From positions 186,001 to 250,000 of the forward strand of contig JAVYIN010000002.1 of the NCBI GenBank assembly GCA_035968315.1: a DNA stretch of 64,000 bases. Reading direction: 5' to 3'. Source of the DNA: Nitrospira sp. GTDB taxonomy: Bacteria; Nitrospirota; Nitrospiria; Nitrospirales; Nitrospiraceae. The notes under the pieces were generated by a model. The model was not told where the DNA came from. It made no database searches and worked only from the letters and a program-made list of their open reading frames with translations. The number at the start of each line of letters is the position of its first letter. Position 1 is the stretch's first letter. This document shows positions 48,162-56,621 of the stretch, piece by piece. The position numbers were made by a program, and so were the translations under genes.

Positions 48162-48434
48162 ATGAAATTTGTCATTCTCGGATACGACGGCCCCGAGGGG
48201 GAAGCGAAGCGGAAGATTCACCGGCCGGCCCACCTGGCGAACCTTGAGCCATTGGCTCAGCAAGGCCGCGTGGTTTTAGCCGGCCCCCTAACAGACAAAG
48301 CGGGCAGTTTGCTGGTCTTGGAATTCGAGACGCAAGCCGACGCCGAACAATTCGCCCGGCAAGATCCGTACACCGTTCATGGCGTGTTCGAACGCGTCGA
48401 AGTCCACCCCTTCATGCAAGTCCTGCCGAAATAG
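48162..48434 (+). CDS. YciI-like protein
   Basis: 90 residues. Small ferredoxin-like fold protein: MKFVILGYDGPEGEAKRKIH, HLANLEPLAQQGRVVLAGPL and EFETQADAEQFARQDPY are the YciI pattern, with the conserved His (H23/H27 region) and Asp. The biochemical role of YciI proteins is mostly unresolved. Confidence 0.88.
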   Translation: MKFVILGYDGPEGEAKRKIHRPAHLANLEPLAQQGRVVLAGPLTDKAGSLLVLEFETQADAEQFARQDPYTVHGVFERVEVHPFMQVLPK

Positions 48435-48724
48435 CACTTCTTGGGCCTGCCCTTCTCCAAATGAACGCGCGCACTGGTTTGACAAGGAAAAAGTCCCTTA
48501 CCTATAATGCCGCTCCTTGTTGGCCCCGAACGATCTTTTCTCTTGAAAAGCGGTTAGTTCAAAAGGCCTACCGTCACCACTCCTGATAGCCCTAAATCGC
48601 TCCAGGGTGGGCCTTCTGTGAGGTTGCAGAAGAGAGAGGAAAAAGCATAGAGTATTTGTAGGGTCAAATCTTAGAACCTCGTCATTCTTAGGTCATTCAC
48701 CCTTTTGCCGGAGAGTAGGTCGTA
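48435..48724 (+). promoter_or_regulatory. Perfect-consensus promoter and long structured leader of the 2-oxoacid oxidoreductase operon
   Basis: TTGACA (48479-48484) and TATAAT (48503-48508), both exact matches, with an 18-base spacer. Transcription from about 48515 leaves a leader of about 210 nt. It contains hairpin CTTTTC/GAAAAG (48535-48550) and a longer helix AAGGCCTACC/GGTGGGCCTT (48563-48572 with 48606-48615) enclosing 33 bases, then a GGAG ribosome site. I do not recognise a known riboswitch class. Confidence 0.8.
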
Positions 48725-49360
48725 ATGAGTCAATATCGCGTGCTTCCAGGACCTGAACACTTCCTCCCGCCCGCCGCAGCCAGCATGGGAATCCAGCTGC
48801 CAAACCCGGGGGAAGCGCACATTAATGGCGTTATCGTATCGGAAGACAAGGCCTATGAGGAAGCCGCCAAGCAATTCCTGATGGCAAAAGTTCCGACGAT
48901 TTTCCCGGGCCCGCTCGTATTGTGGGCGTGGAACGAGAAAGCCGCCAAGAAAGCCACGGCGGTGCGTCACCTCTACAACACGCTGAAAGAATGCGTGCAG
49001 CCCGGGCAGACCCCCATGCTGATTCCGATGCCCGATTACCGGCCCAAGTATCCCAAGATCAATCCCGAAGTCGAGATCAATCCCAACCACCCGAATCTGA
49101 CCATCTGGCACAATAAAATCGATTGCTGCATGTTCATCGGCGTGCATTGCCACCAAGCCAACCTGTCCTTGAAGATCATTCGCGGCGGCACCTCCTGCTA
49201 TACGATCGCCATGTGCGCCCAGGCTGGCCATGAAGACGCGATGCTGTCCTTCCGTGATGCCTCGGTCGAGAAGATCATGAAGCTGGCCGAATGGGTGAAG
49301 AAGTTGAAGGGAACCGTCCAACCACGGCTGACGTCAGCCAAGAGCGGGGCTTCAAACTAA
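48725..49360 (+). CDS. Fifth (epsilon-like) subunit of a five-subunit 2-oxoacid:ferredoxin oxidoreductase
   Basis: 211 residues, related to the CO dehydrogenase beta-subunit-like proteins that accompany five-subunit oxidoreductases (PorE/ForE) in Hydrogenobacter and Nitrospira. It has Cys/His-rich segments DCCMFIGVHCHQANLSLKII and GGTSCYTIAMC. Cofactor content is unknown. First gene of the operon. Identification rests mainly on the company of alpha, beta, gamma and delta genes directly downstream. Confidence 0.75.
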   Translation: MSQYRVLPGPEHFLPPAAASMGIQLPNPGEAHINGVIVSEDKAYEEAAKQFLMAKVPTIFPGPLVLWAWNEKAAKKATAVRHLYNTLKECVQPGQTPMLIPMPDYRPKYPKINPEVEINPNHPNLTIWHNKIDCCMFIGVHCHQANLSLKIIRGGTSCYTIAMCAQAGHEDAMLSFRDASVEKIMKLAEWVKKLKGTVQPRLTSAKSGASN

Positions 49361-49400
49361 TCGTTTGAAATCCTCGAAAGCCTGAAAGGAGGCTGGGTCC

Positions 49401-50612
49401 ATGGCAGATATACACTCAGTCATCGGCACGAAGAATAAAAAGGGCCAAACCTATACCGATACCTGGAAGATGATGAACGAGGCGCCACGCACGCCGTCGT
49501 TCTATACGGGCAGCGAAGTCATCAAGGAAGCCGTCCGGCGGGCCAGCTGCGATGTCATGATCGCCTATCCGATCACCCCGCAGAGCGAAGCGGCGGCCCT
49601 GATCGGCGAACTGTTCGCAGAAGGCTACATCGGCGACTACTTCCGCGGCGAAAGCGAATTTGCCGTCATGTCGCAATGCGCCGGCGCCGCGTTCGGCGGA
49701 GCCCGCGTCTTTACGACGACCGCGGGCCCCGGAACGATGCGCGCCATGGAGAACTTCCCCATGTGGGCGGGCGCGCGGCTCCCGATTCAGATGATCGTGA
49801 CCTGCCGCGGCATCAACTCGCCGCTATCGATTCAGCCTGACACGCTCGAAATCGCCTATCTGCTGAACACCGGCATGCTGGTGTGGCACGCGGAAACGGC
49901 GCAAGACTTCTTCGATTGGATCCTGAAGGGCTACATGGTGTCGGAAGAGCCCGATGTGCACCTCCCGCTGGCCCTCTGCTGCGACGGATTCTTTGTCACG
50001 CACACCAAGGACGTGGTCAACCTCACCCCGGCAGACATGTGCTTGCCTCCATACGATCCGTACCGCTCGCCGGTGCCCTGCATGGATATGGAATGCCCGC
50101 CGGTCCGGATGATGCGCGATCCGTTCGTCATGAAGAGCAACTACATCAGCTATGCCACGCACGCCTCCTGGCAGCAGGAAGTGTGGGCGGCGGTCGAGCG
50201 GTCCCGCAAGCATTCCATTCATTGGCTCAACGGACTGATCGACACCGAAAATACCGATGCCGACATCGTCATCGTGGCCTCGGGCACCGCGGTCTCACAA
50301 GGCCGTGAAGCCATCCGCCTTCTCGAAGATGAGGGCATCCGTTGCGGGTTGGTGAAGGTGAAGACCTTGCGCCCCTGGCCGGAAGAAGAAATCCGCGAAG
50401 CGACGAAGAACGCCAAACACATCTTCGTACCGGAGTTCAATGTGACCGGATGGCTGGCCAAGGAAATCCGCGCCTCGATCCCGAACCCCCAGCGCGTCCA
50501 TGCCGGCCCGCACGTCTGCGGGGGCATGACCATGCCGCCGGAAGTCATCGTGCAGGAAATTAAGACGACCCTTGGGATGAAGACCATCTCCATGGCCGGT
50601 CGGGGAAGCTGA
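49401..50612 (+). CDS. 2-oxoacid:ferredoxin oxidoreductase, alpha subunit
   Basis: 403 residues with AAAGGAGG 8 bases before the ATG. The pyrimidine-binding domain of ThDP enzymes is seen in SFYTGSEVIKEAVRRA, IAYPITPQSEAAALIGE, RGESEFAVMSQCAGAAFGGA and TTAGPGTMRAMENFP; a C-terminal transketolase-like domain has IVASGTAVSQGREAIRLL. Part of the reductive TCA cycle: carboxylates acetyl-CoA to pyruvate or succinyl-CoA to 2-oxoglutarate. Which one cannot be told from sequence alone. Confidence 0.92.
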   Translation: MADIHSVIGTKNKKGQTYTDTWKMMNEAPRTPSFYTGSEVIKEAVRRASCDVMIAYPITPQSEAAALIGELFAEGYIGDYFRGESEFAVMSQCAGAAFGGARVFTTTAGPGTMRAMENFPMWAGARLPIQMIVTCRGINSPLSIQPDTLEIAYLLNTGMLVWHAETAQDFFDWILKGYMVSEEPDVHLPLALCCDGFFVTHTKDVVNLTPADMCLPPYDPYRSPVPCMDMECPPVRMMRDPFVMKSNYISYATHASWQQEVWAAVERSRKHSIHWLNGLIDTENTDADIVIVASGTAVSQGREAIRLLEDEGIRCGLVKVKTLRPWPEEEIREATKNAKHIFVPEFNVTGWLAKEIRASIPNPQRVHAGPHVCGGMTMPPEVIVQEIKTTLGMKTISMAGRGS

Positions 50613-50667
50613 GACGATCGTATCGACGAGCACCTAATTCCGAGGAAGATCCCTTGAGGAGGCATAT

Positions 50668-51573
50668 ATGAGCAAGGAACGCATCAAGATTTCAGAAGCG
50701 CTGTACGACATCATGCCGTCGGACTATCAGGATCTGGTGAAGAATGCGACCTACGGCAAAGAGGATCGCGGCTGGAAAGATATCGGGAGCAGCAAGGAAT
50801 TGATCGAGCAGCACTCGCTCTGCGCCGGCTGCCCGGAGTCCATGGCCTTCCGTTACATCCTGGCCTCCCTCCCGAACCCGGAAGACACCGTCATGGTCGG
50901 TTCGACCGGCTGCACCAGCCTGGTGTTCCCCATGGTAGCCGTGCATAACATTCACTCCCTGTTCGGCAATCAAAACGCCATCGCCTCCGGCCTGAAGCGC
51001 GCCCTCAGCGTGCGGTTCCCTGGCCGGGTGAAAGATGTCGTCGTCCTCGCCGGTGACGGCGCGACCGTCGATATCGGTCTCGACATGACCCTCCAGGCCT
51101 GGTTCCGCCAGGAAAAATTCACCACCATTTGTTTCGACAACGAACTCTACGCCAACACCGGCGGCCAAGAGAGCGGCCTGATGCAGAAGGGCTTCGTCGC
51201 AAAGATGGCCCCGGTCGGCAAGCTCTTCGACAAGGTTCGGCTGCCTGAAATCGCCCGTGAGTCCGGCTGTCACTATGTTGTGAACTGCACGGTCAGCAAG
51301 CCCTCCCTGGTTGAGAAGGTGATCCGCAACGCCGTGCATATCGCGCGCGAAATCGGCCCGACGTATCTCCAGCTGTACACGCCCTGCATCCTTGAAATCG
51401 GCAAGAACAGCATGGAAGGCCTCCAGGAAATGCGCGATTCTGAAAAGCCGACCGAGCGGTTTGCCTACAAGGAATACGTCAGCGAACCGGCGAAGCAATT
51501 GCTGGCCGAGCTGGCCGCAAAGGACAAGGAAAAGAAAGCCGCCGCCAAGCAATTGGCCTCACAGGAAGCCTAG
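50668..51573 (+). CDS. 2-oxoacid:ferredoxin oxidoreductase, beta subunit
   Basis: 301 residues, GAGGAGG 5 bases before the ATG. The ThDP diphosphate-binding motif is VVLAGDGATVDIGLDMTLQ ending at NELYANTGGQ. Cysteines for a [4Fe-4S] cluster lie in HSLCAGCPESMAF, with a further GCTS and a CHYVVNC region. The C-terminal 25 residues are Lys/Ala rich. Works with the alpha subunit as the catalytic centre. Confidence 0.93.
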   Translation: MSKERIKISEALYDIMPSDYQDLVKNATYGKEDRGWKDIGSSKELIEQHSLCAGCPESMAFRYILASLPNPEDTVMVGSTGCTSLVFPMVAVHNIHSLFGNQNAIASGLKRALSVRFPGRVKDVVVLAGDGATVDIGLDMTLQAWFRQEKFTTICFDNELYANTGGQESGLMQKGFVAKMAPVGKLFDKVRLPEIARESGCHYVVNCTVSKPSLVEKVIRNAVHIAREIGPTYLQLYTPCILEIGKNSMEGLQEMRDSEKPTERFAYKEYVSEPAKQLLAELAAKDKEKKAAAKQLASQEA

Positions 51574-51595
51574 CTCGAATCTTGAGGAGACGATC

Positions 51596-52303
51596 ATGAT
51601 TAAGAAGAGACTGAATATCCGGATGTCAGGGCTCGGCGGACAGGGCGCCGTGACCGCCGCGCACGTCATGGCGATGGCGGCCAACCGCGACGGCAAGTTT
51701 TCCATTTCCAATCCCTTCTTCGGCGCGGAAAAACGGATGGCCCCGGCCGAGAGCTATTGCCGGATCGGCATCGAGCGGATCTACGATCGCGGCGAGCTGG
51801 TATTCCCCGATGTCATTCAAGTGTTCCACCCCCAGGTCATCACCATGGGGAAAAGCTACACGATGCCGTTCTACTCCGGCGTGAAGGAGGGCGGCGTCGT
51901 CATCATCAACTCCGACCAGCCCTTGCTGTCCGAAGAAGACGTGCAGCGTCTGAAAGACTTGAACGTCGCGGTGTTTTACATCGCCGCAACCGAGCTGGCG
52001 ATCGAAGTGGCCGGCACCGAGCTGTCCACGAATATGGCGATGATTGGCGCCGTCGCCGGCATCACCAAGTGCGTCTCGATGGAAGCCCTGGATGGCGCCT
52101 TGCAGGAACGGTTCGGGAAGAAATTCGTCGCCTCAGGCGGTACCGCCTCGCTCGACGAAGCCATCAAGAAGAAGTTCGCCAAGAAAGAGATGCTGCTCGC
52201 GAAAAACCTGGCCACCGTCAAGCGCGCCTATGAAATCGCCAGTGAATGGGCGGAGAAGAACAAGATTGAGCTGCGAGTCGGCAATCCCGCCGTCGCCGCG
52301 TAA
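51596..52303 (+). CDS. 2-oxoacid:ferredoxin oxidoreductase, gamma subunit
   Basis: 235 residues from the ATG at 51596 with GAGGAG 6 bases upstream. The CoA-side domain shows LNIRMSGLGGQGAVTAAHVM and FFGAEKRMAPAESYCRIG, then an Asn/Ala-rich TNMAMIGAVAGIT. An in-frame extension into the beta gene is not real. Confidence 0.92.
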   Translation: MIKKRLNIRMSGLGGQGAVTAAHVMAMAANRDGKFSISNPFFGAEKRMAPAESYCRIGIERIYDRGELVFPDVIQVFHPQVITMGKSYTMPFYSGVKEGGVVIINSDQPLLSEEDVQRLKDLNVAVFYIAATELAIEVAGTELSTNMAMIGAVAGITKCVSMEALDGALQERFGKKFVASGGTASLDEAIKKKFAKKEMLLAKNLATVKRAYEIASEWAEKNKIELRVGNPAVAA

Positions 52304-52330
52304 GTCGAGCTAAAGAAGGAACCCCCTCGC

Positions 52331-52612
52331 ATGTACAACGTAGCGCAAGTCATCGACGAGAAATGCGTGGCGAAAAAGGGCTGCCGCCTCTGTATCATGT
52401 ATTGCCCGGAGGCCAACTGTCTGGACCTCAATTCAAGCAAGATGGTCGCAGAAGTGAATATCGATCGTTGCAAGGGCTGCGAGCTCTGCGTGGTCGTCTG
52501 CAACGCCGCGAAGCACATGGCCATCGAGATGCAGGCTGTCAGCTCCACGGGAGAGCTCATCAAGCACCACAAGGCTGAATCCGCAGCCCTGGGTCAAGCC
52601 TACCAAGGCTAG
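52331..52612 (+). CDS. 2-oxoacid:ferredoxin oxidoreductase, delta (ferredoxin) subunit
   Basis: 93 residues with two [4Fe-4S] motifs: C-x4-C-x2-C-x3-CP (CVAKKGCRLCIMYCPE) and CKGCELCVVVCN. In the second, the usual Pro after the last Cys is Asn. It passes electrons between ferredoxin and the catalytic subunits. Last gene of the operon, closed by a strong terminator. Confidence 0.92.
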   Translation: MYNVAQVIDEKCVAKKGCRLCIMYCPEANCLDLNSSKMVAEVNIDRCKGCELCVVVCNAAKHMAIEMQAVSSTGELIKHHKAESAALGQAYQG

Positions 52613-52631
52613 CCCACCGGGACGTTTCATG

Positions 52632-52667
52632 AGCCCCATAGCGTAACCCGCTATGGGGCTTTTTATT
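52632..52667 (+). terminator. Intrinsic terminator of the oxidoreductase operon
   Basis: Perfect 12-bp stem AGCCCCATAGCG/CGCTATGGGGCT with loop TAACC, followed by TTTTTATT. Confidence 0.93.
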
Positions 52668-52687
52668 CAGGCACATGGAGGGCCCTC

Positions 52688-52957
52688 ATGGAACGTGAAG
52701 ATAACGTCATCGACGAACTCCTGGGCGAGATCAGCCGGATTATCCAAGCCTTCCCAAAAGCGCTGGAACAACGGGCCGCCCTCATCCATGCGGGGGGGAA
52801 AGACCCGGAGCTGGCGGAGAAGCTGGTCAAAGCGGCCGACACCATGAGAGATAGCGGGAATTTGTATTTCACCTGGGCCAGGCACTATGCTGCGGTGGCA
52901 GAGGGAAACACCGACGCGTCATCGGACGAAGACGAAACCGAAGACTTCGACGTATAG
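52688..52957 (+). CDS. Small hypothetical protein
   Basis: 89 residues, GGAGGG 5 bases before the ATG. Helical first two thirds (NVIDELLGEISRIIQAFPKAL, LVKAADTMRDSGNLYFTWARHY) and a strongly acidic tail (SSDEDETEDFDV). No domain recognised. It begins only 20 bases after the oxidoreductase terminator, so it is either read through or has a promoter in the terminator region. Not enough to assign a role. Confidence 0.7.
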   Translation: MEREDNVIDELLGEISRIIQAFPKALEQRAALIHAGGKDPELAEKLVKAADTMRDSGNLYFTWARHYAAVAEGNTDASSDEDETEDFDV

Positions 52958-53048
52958 CCGGCAAACCAGCACCCACGTACCAGCGAAAAAAAACTCCACT
53001 CAGCCAAAAACTTTTGCTAGAATACGCCCTCCGTCGAGCATACGACGT

Positions 53049-53124
53049 TCCCCGGTAGCTCAGTTGGTAGAGCAGCCGGCTGTTAACCGGCTGGTCGCAG
53101 GTTCGAGTCCTGCCCGGGGAGCCA
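53049..53124 (+). tRNA. tRNA-Asn (GTT)
   Basis: 76 nt including encoded CCA. Acceptor TCCCCGG/CCGGGGA, D arm GCTCAGTTGGTAGAGC, anticodon arm GCCGG-CTGTTAA-CCGGC (anticodon GTT), T arm GCAGG-TTCGAGT-CCTGC, discriminator G. A TAGAAT box lies about 30 bases upstream. Confidence 0.98.
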
Positions 53125-53130
53125 ACATAA

Positions 53131-53171
53131 AAAAGAGGGCTGGTGGCACACGCCGCCAGCCCTCTTTTTCT
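53131..53171 (+). terminator. Terminator after tRNA-Asn
   Basis: 14-bp stem AGAGGGCTGGTGGC/GCCGCCAGCCCTCT with loop ACAC, one G-T pair, followed by TTTTCTT. Confidence 0.92.
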
Positions 53172-53297
53172 TGTCCTCTCGATTCTCTCTTGCACCATGT
53201 GAGCAAGTCTCTGGTTTTCCCATTCCTCTCACATTCAGCCCAATAGAAAGTTCATAGTACGCAACGGCGCCACGTTTGTTTATGATAGGGGAAATCT

Positions 53298-54281
53298 ATG
53301 CAGACCACCCCTCCCTTTAATCCGCCATTCCTGCTTCGGAATGCCCATCTCATGACCGTCATCCCCCGCTATTGGCCAAGAGCCGACTCCCTGAACGGCA
53401 TACCCCATACATCACGCCTGTTCACCGTGGAGCCAGGCACACAACTCCTGGGGCTCTGTCATTGGCAACGCCAGCGGCAAACCGCGCCCACCGTCATCCT
53501 CGTGCATGGCCTCGAAGGATGCGCGGAATCGCGCTATATGCGCGGGATTGCGGCAAAGGCCTACCGAGCCGGATTTAATGTACTGCGGATGAACCAGCGC
53601 AACTGCGGAGGCACGGAACACCTGACGCCGACACTGTATAACAGCGGCCTCAGCCAGGATTACCGAGCCATCGTGCATGAGCTCGCAACCGTTGACCGTC
53701 TCACCAGCCTCTGGCTCGTGGGCTACTCGATGGGCGGCAATCTGGTGCTGAAAGCAGCCGGAGAGCTGGAGGGAATGGAGCCAGCGTTGGCGGGCGTTGC
53801 AGCGGTCTGTCCGAATATCGACCCCGCGCAGTGCGTGACAGAATTAGAGCGGCCTCGGAATTGGATCTACCACCAGCACTTCCTCCCACGCCTGAAAGCG
53901 CGCATGAGACGGAAGGCCGCCTACTTTCCAGGGAAATGGGACTTGGCGCGACTGAACTCCATCCGCACCATGAGCCAATTTGATGATGACTACACCGCCC
54001 CCGATGGCGGCTATCGGGATGCCGCCGACTATTATGACCGTGCGGGTTCCCACCATGTCCTGCACCGGATTACCACCCCCACACTGATTATCACGGCACA
54101 AGACGATCCCTTCATCCCTTACTCCATGTTCACCCAGCCGGCGATCAGGAACAACCGCGCCATCACCCTGCTCGATCCCCGCTATGGCGGCCATTGTGGA
54201 TTCTTCCACTGGGGCCGGAACGGAGAAGATCCCTATTGGGCGGAAAATCGCATCATGGATTTTCTGCGGCCGAAGAGCTGA
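53298..54281 (+). CDS. Alpha/beta hydrolase, YheT family
   Basis: 327 residues. Begins FNPPFLLRNAHLMTVIPRYWPR, the YheT/ABHD1-3 opening. Catalytic triad candidates: Ser in LVGYSMGGNLVLK, Asp in TAQDDPFIPY, His in YGGHCGFFHWG. Oxyanion region VILVHGLEGCAESRYMRG. Family members are lipases or esterases, exact substrate unknown. It converges on pafA with 29 bases between them. Confidence 0.92.
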   Translation: MQTTPPFNPPFLLRNAHLMTVIPRYWPRADSLNGIPHTSRLFTVEPGTQLLGLCHWQRQRQTAPTVILVHGLEGCAESRYMRGIAAKAYRAGFNVLRMNQRNCGGTEHLTPTLYNSGLSQDYRAIVHELATVDRLTSLWLVGYSMGGNLVLKAAGELEGMEPALAGVAAVCPNIDPAQCVTELERPRNWIYHQHFLPRLKARMRRKAAYFPGKWDLARLNSIRTMSQFDDDYTAPDGGYRDAADYYDRAGSHHVLHRITTPTLIITAQDDPFIPYSMFTQPAIRNNRAITLLDPRYGGHCGFFHWGRNGEDPYWAENRIMDFLRPKS

Positions 54282-54310
54282 ACCATCCGGCGCTTCCAGG
54301 CCGGGCATCC

Positions 54311-55795
54311 TTACTCGACGTTCAGATGGGAGCGCACGTCCTGCGCATAGGTTTTGAAAGGATCCGGCATGGGAAACGGCGTGCGGCCGCGGACTTGAAA
54401 GATCGACCAATTGATCACATAGGCGGGGAAATAGCGTTCATCCTGCACCGGCCCACCAGGTTCGGCGATCGGACCGGCCGCGAGCAGATGCCGAACCAGC
54501 TCGCCGCGGCCAAACGCGCGCGTGTTACGGGGCGGATGTTCCATCGCCAGCGCGATGGCCTTGTCCGTCGTCATGCGTGGCACACGGCCTTCTTCCAATA
54601 ATCCGAAGTAGAGCCCGCGATCGGGGCGAAGATTATGGTATTCGAGGTCCAGACTCTTCAGCGTCGGATCGTGCCACTCCAACTGCTCGGCCTCGCGGAA
54701 AGACTCCAGCAGCCAGAGCTTGGAGGCCCAATCCACGCGGCCCACCAGCTTGGCATAGTCTCCGCGCAAATCCGTCAGCACCGCTTCCCATTGAGCCAGC
54801 ACCCAGTCGGTTTCCTCGTCCTGCCCGGCATAGGCGTCGCGGGCCGCGGCCAGAAACTGTTCCTGGATGTCGATGGCCGAGATGCTCCGGCCTGACTGCA
54901 ACCGCACGATCCACTGGCGTTCTTGATCCTGTGAAATCTCTTGCAGGGTCTCGACCGGCTCGTCGATATCCAATCCGCGCGGCGCCTTGCCCTCCTCGAT
55001 CAGCTGCAGCACCAGCCCGGTCGTGCCCATCTTCAGCGCCGTCGCATATTCGGCCATATTGGAATCGCCGAGCAGCAGATGAATGCGCCGGTACTGATTC
55101 GGGTCCGCCAGCGGTTCATCGCGGGTATTGATGATGGCCCGGTTCTGTTGGACCCACTCGAAGAAGTCGTTGACGATGTGGTCCGCCCGCTGCGAAATCT
55201 GAAACGGAATCATCGTCTGCGGCGAACCCTGATGCAGCACGGCACGCGGCACGATCAGGCGGTCCATCTGAATCCAGGCATCCTGCGGACTGGCGGCGCC
55301 GATCCGCCCGGAGCCGGTAAAAATCTGGCGGGTCACCAGAAACGTCACCAGCGGGCTCAACCCGCGCCGGCTGAACGGGAATTGTCTGGTGACCAGATAG
55401 TTCTCGTGCGATCCGAACGTGGCATCGGTTTCGTGATCGATATTGTTCTTGATCAGCGAGATCGTATCGCCGAATCCGAGTTCCTCGATCGCCTGCTGCA
55501 GCACCAGATCGCCTGCCCGATCAGTGGCGACCAGATCCGCCAGCGAATGGCATTCAGGCGAGGCATACTCGAGATGCCCCATATCCAAATACATGCGCCC
55601 GGCATTGGTGAGAAATCCGCCGTTCCCCGGCGGCTCGTCATGCCCGCGATGGTGCAAATCGAGCACCCCCCGGCGCTGGACATGGAAGAGATGATCGCGG
55701 ATCTGGTGGGCAAACCACGTCGGCATATGGTCGGGACGGTCCTGATTGACCAGGAGACCATACTCGGTTTCGATCCCAAAAATACGGTTCAGCAT
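54311..55795 (-). CDS. pafA: UBact/Pup ligase PafA
   Basis: 494 residues from the ATG at 55795 (MLNRIFGIETEYGLL); an upstream TTG is less likely. Glutamine-synthetase-like ligase that phosphorylates the tag C-terminal Glu and joins it to lysines of targets. Motifs: GIETEYG, LDMGHLEYASPEC, IKNNIDHET..GSHENYL, QISQRADHI and RAIINTRDEPLADPNQYRR. It lacks the Dop-loop region present in its paralogue upstream, which is why it is called PafA. Starts 1 base after the prcA stop. Confidence 0.92.
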   Translation of the reverse strand: MLNRIFGIETEYGLLVNQDRPDHMPTWFAHQIRDHLFHVQRRGVLDLHHRGHDEPPGNGGFLTNAGRMYLDMGHLEYASPECHSLADLVATDRAGDLVLQQAIEELGFGDTISLIKNNIDHETDATFGSHENYLVTRQFPFSRRGLSPLVTFLVTRQIFTGSGRIGAASPQDAWIQMDRLIVPRAVLHQGSPQTMIPFQISQRADHIVNDFFEWVQQNRAIINTRDEPLADPNQYRRIHLLLGDSNMAEYATALKMGTTGLVLQLIEEGKAPRGLDIDEPVETLQEISQDQERQWIVRLQSGRSISAIDIQEQFLAAARDAYAGQDEETDWVLAQWEAVLTDLRGDYAKLVGRVDWASKLWLLESFREAEQLEWHDPTLKSLDLEYHNLRPDRGLYFGLLEEGRVPRMTTDKAIALAMEHPPRNTRAFGRGELVRHLLAAGPIAEPGGPVQDERYFPAYVINWSIFQVRGRTPFPMPDPFKTYAQDVRSHLNVE

Positions 55796-55796
55796 T

Positions 55797-56621
55797 TTAG
55801 CCGGCCACAATCGGCTGGAAGTCCTTCGGCAAGAGCCGCGTCAACTCAGCCGGCTTGAGCGCCCGATACTTGGACGATCCTGGCTGCTGACGGTCCAGCA
55901 CGGCACATTCCAACGTCTTGTCCGCCAGCACCTCGCGAAGATGCGCGAGCAGCGCCGCCTGATCCGGAATCGCCGCAGCCTTCTGGCTCTCACCGGATGG
56001 TCCGGACTCCTCCGCCGTCTCCGCCGATTCCTGCCGATGCGCGAGAGACCCGATCGCCCAGGTACGGAGCGCCAGCACCAGTCCTTGATCGAGGGAGCAG
56101 GAAGCGGGCCTCTGTGTGTTCAGATACTCCAGCATGCGCGCCTGAGCCGTTTTCGTGGCGGCCAGGACGGCCTGGTTCTTCATCTCTTCAAACGTGCCGT
56201 CATAATTGATCGTGAGCAGCGAGTCCCGCTCCGGCTTCTGTCCCAGCTCAGCCAGCAGAATCCGGACGATAAACGGCGCCTTATAGACCTCTTCAAACGC
56301 TTGCTTGATCACCGGCGCGATCCCGTACTTAACCAGGCGCGAACCCGTCACATCGGAGGGCGAACGGTTGAACCCCTCGACATGCGCCATCTCCAGCAGG
56401 TTGAACCGCAGCTTTTCCAAATCCGCCGGATGCCCCATGCCTCCCAGCGCGATCCGATCGTAAATCTCATAGAGCTTCGAGGTCCCTTTGCTGACGGTCG
56501 TCAGCAGAATACCGCCCTCGTAGACGAGCCCGACAACCGGGCTGCCCTGCCGGAACTGTTCATCGAGATACGACCGGCGATTACCGACCGCTTCCACCCA
56601 CCGATAGGGTTCTTCATACAT
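55797..56621 (-). CDS. prcA: Proteasome alpha subunit
   Basis: 274 residues. Forms the outer, gate-keeping rings of the 20S core. Segments GSPVVGLVYEGGILLTTV, KLYEIYDRIALGGMGHPADL and SDVTGSRLV match actinobacterial PrcA. A variable linker rich in Glu and Ser (about residues 195-215) precedes the C-terminus. No catalytic Thr, as expected. Its start overlaps the prcB end by 8 bases. Confidence 0.92.
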   Translation of the reverse strand: MYEEPYRWVEAVGNRRSYLDEQFRQGSPVVGLVYEGGILLTTVSKGTSKLYEIYDRIALGGMGHPADLEKLRFNLLEMAHVEGFNRSPSDVTGSRLVKYGIAPVIKQAFEEVYKAPFIVRILLAELGQKPERDSLLTINYDGTFEEMKNQAVLAATKTAQARMLEYLNTQRPASCSLDQGLVLALRTWAIGSLAHRQESAETAEESGPSGESQKAAAIPDQAALLAHLREVLADKTLECAVLDRQQPGSSKYRALKPAELTRLLPKDFQPIVAG

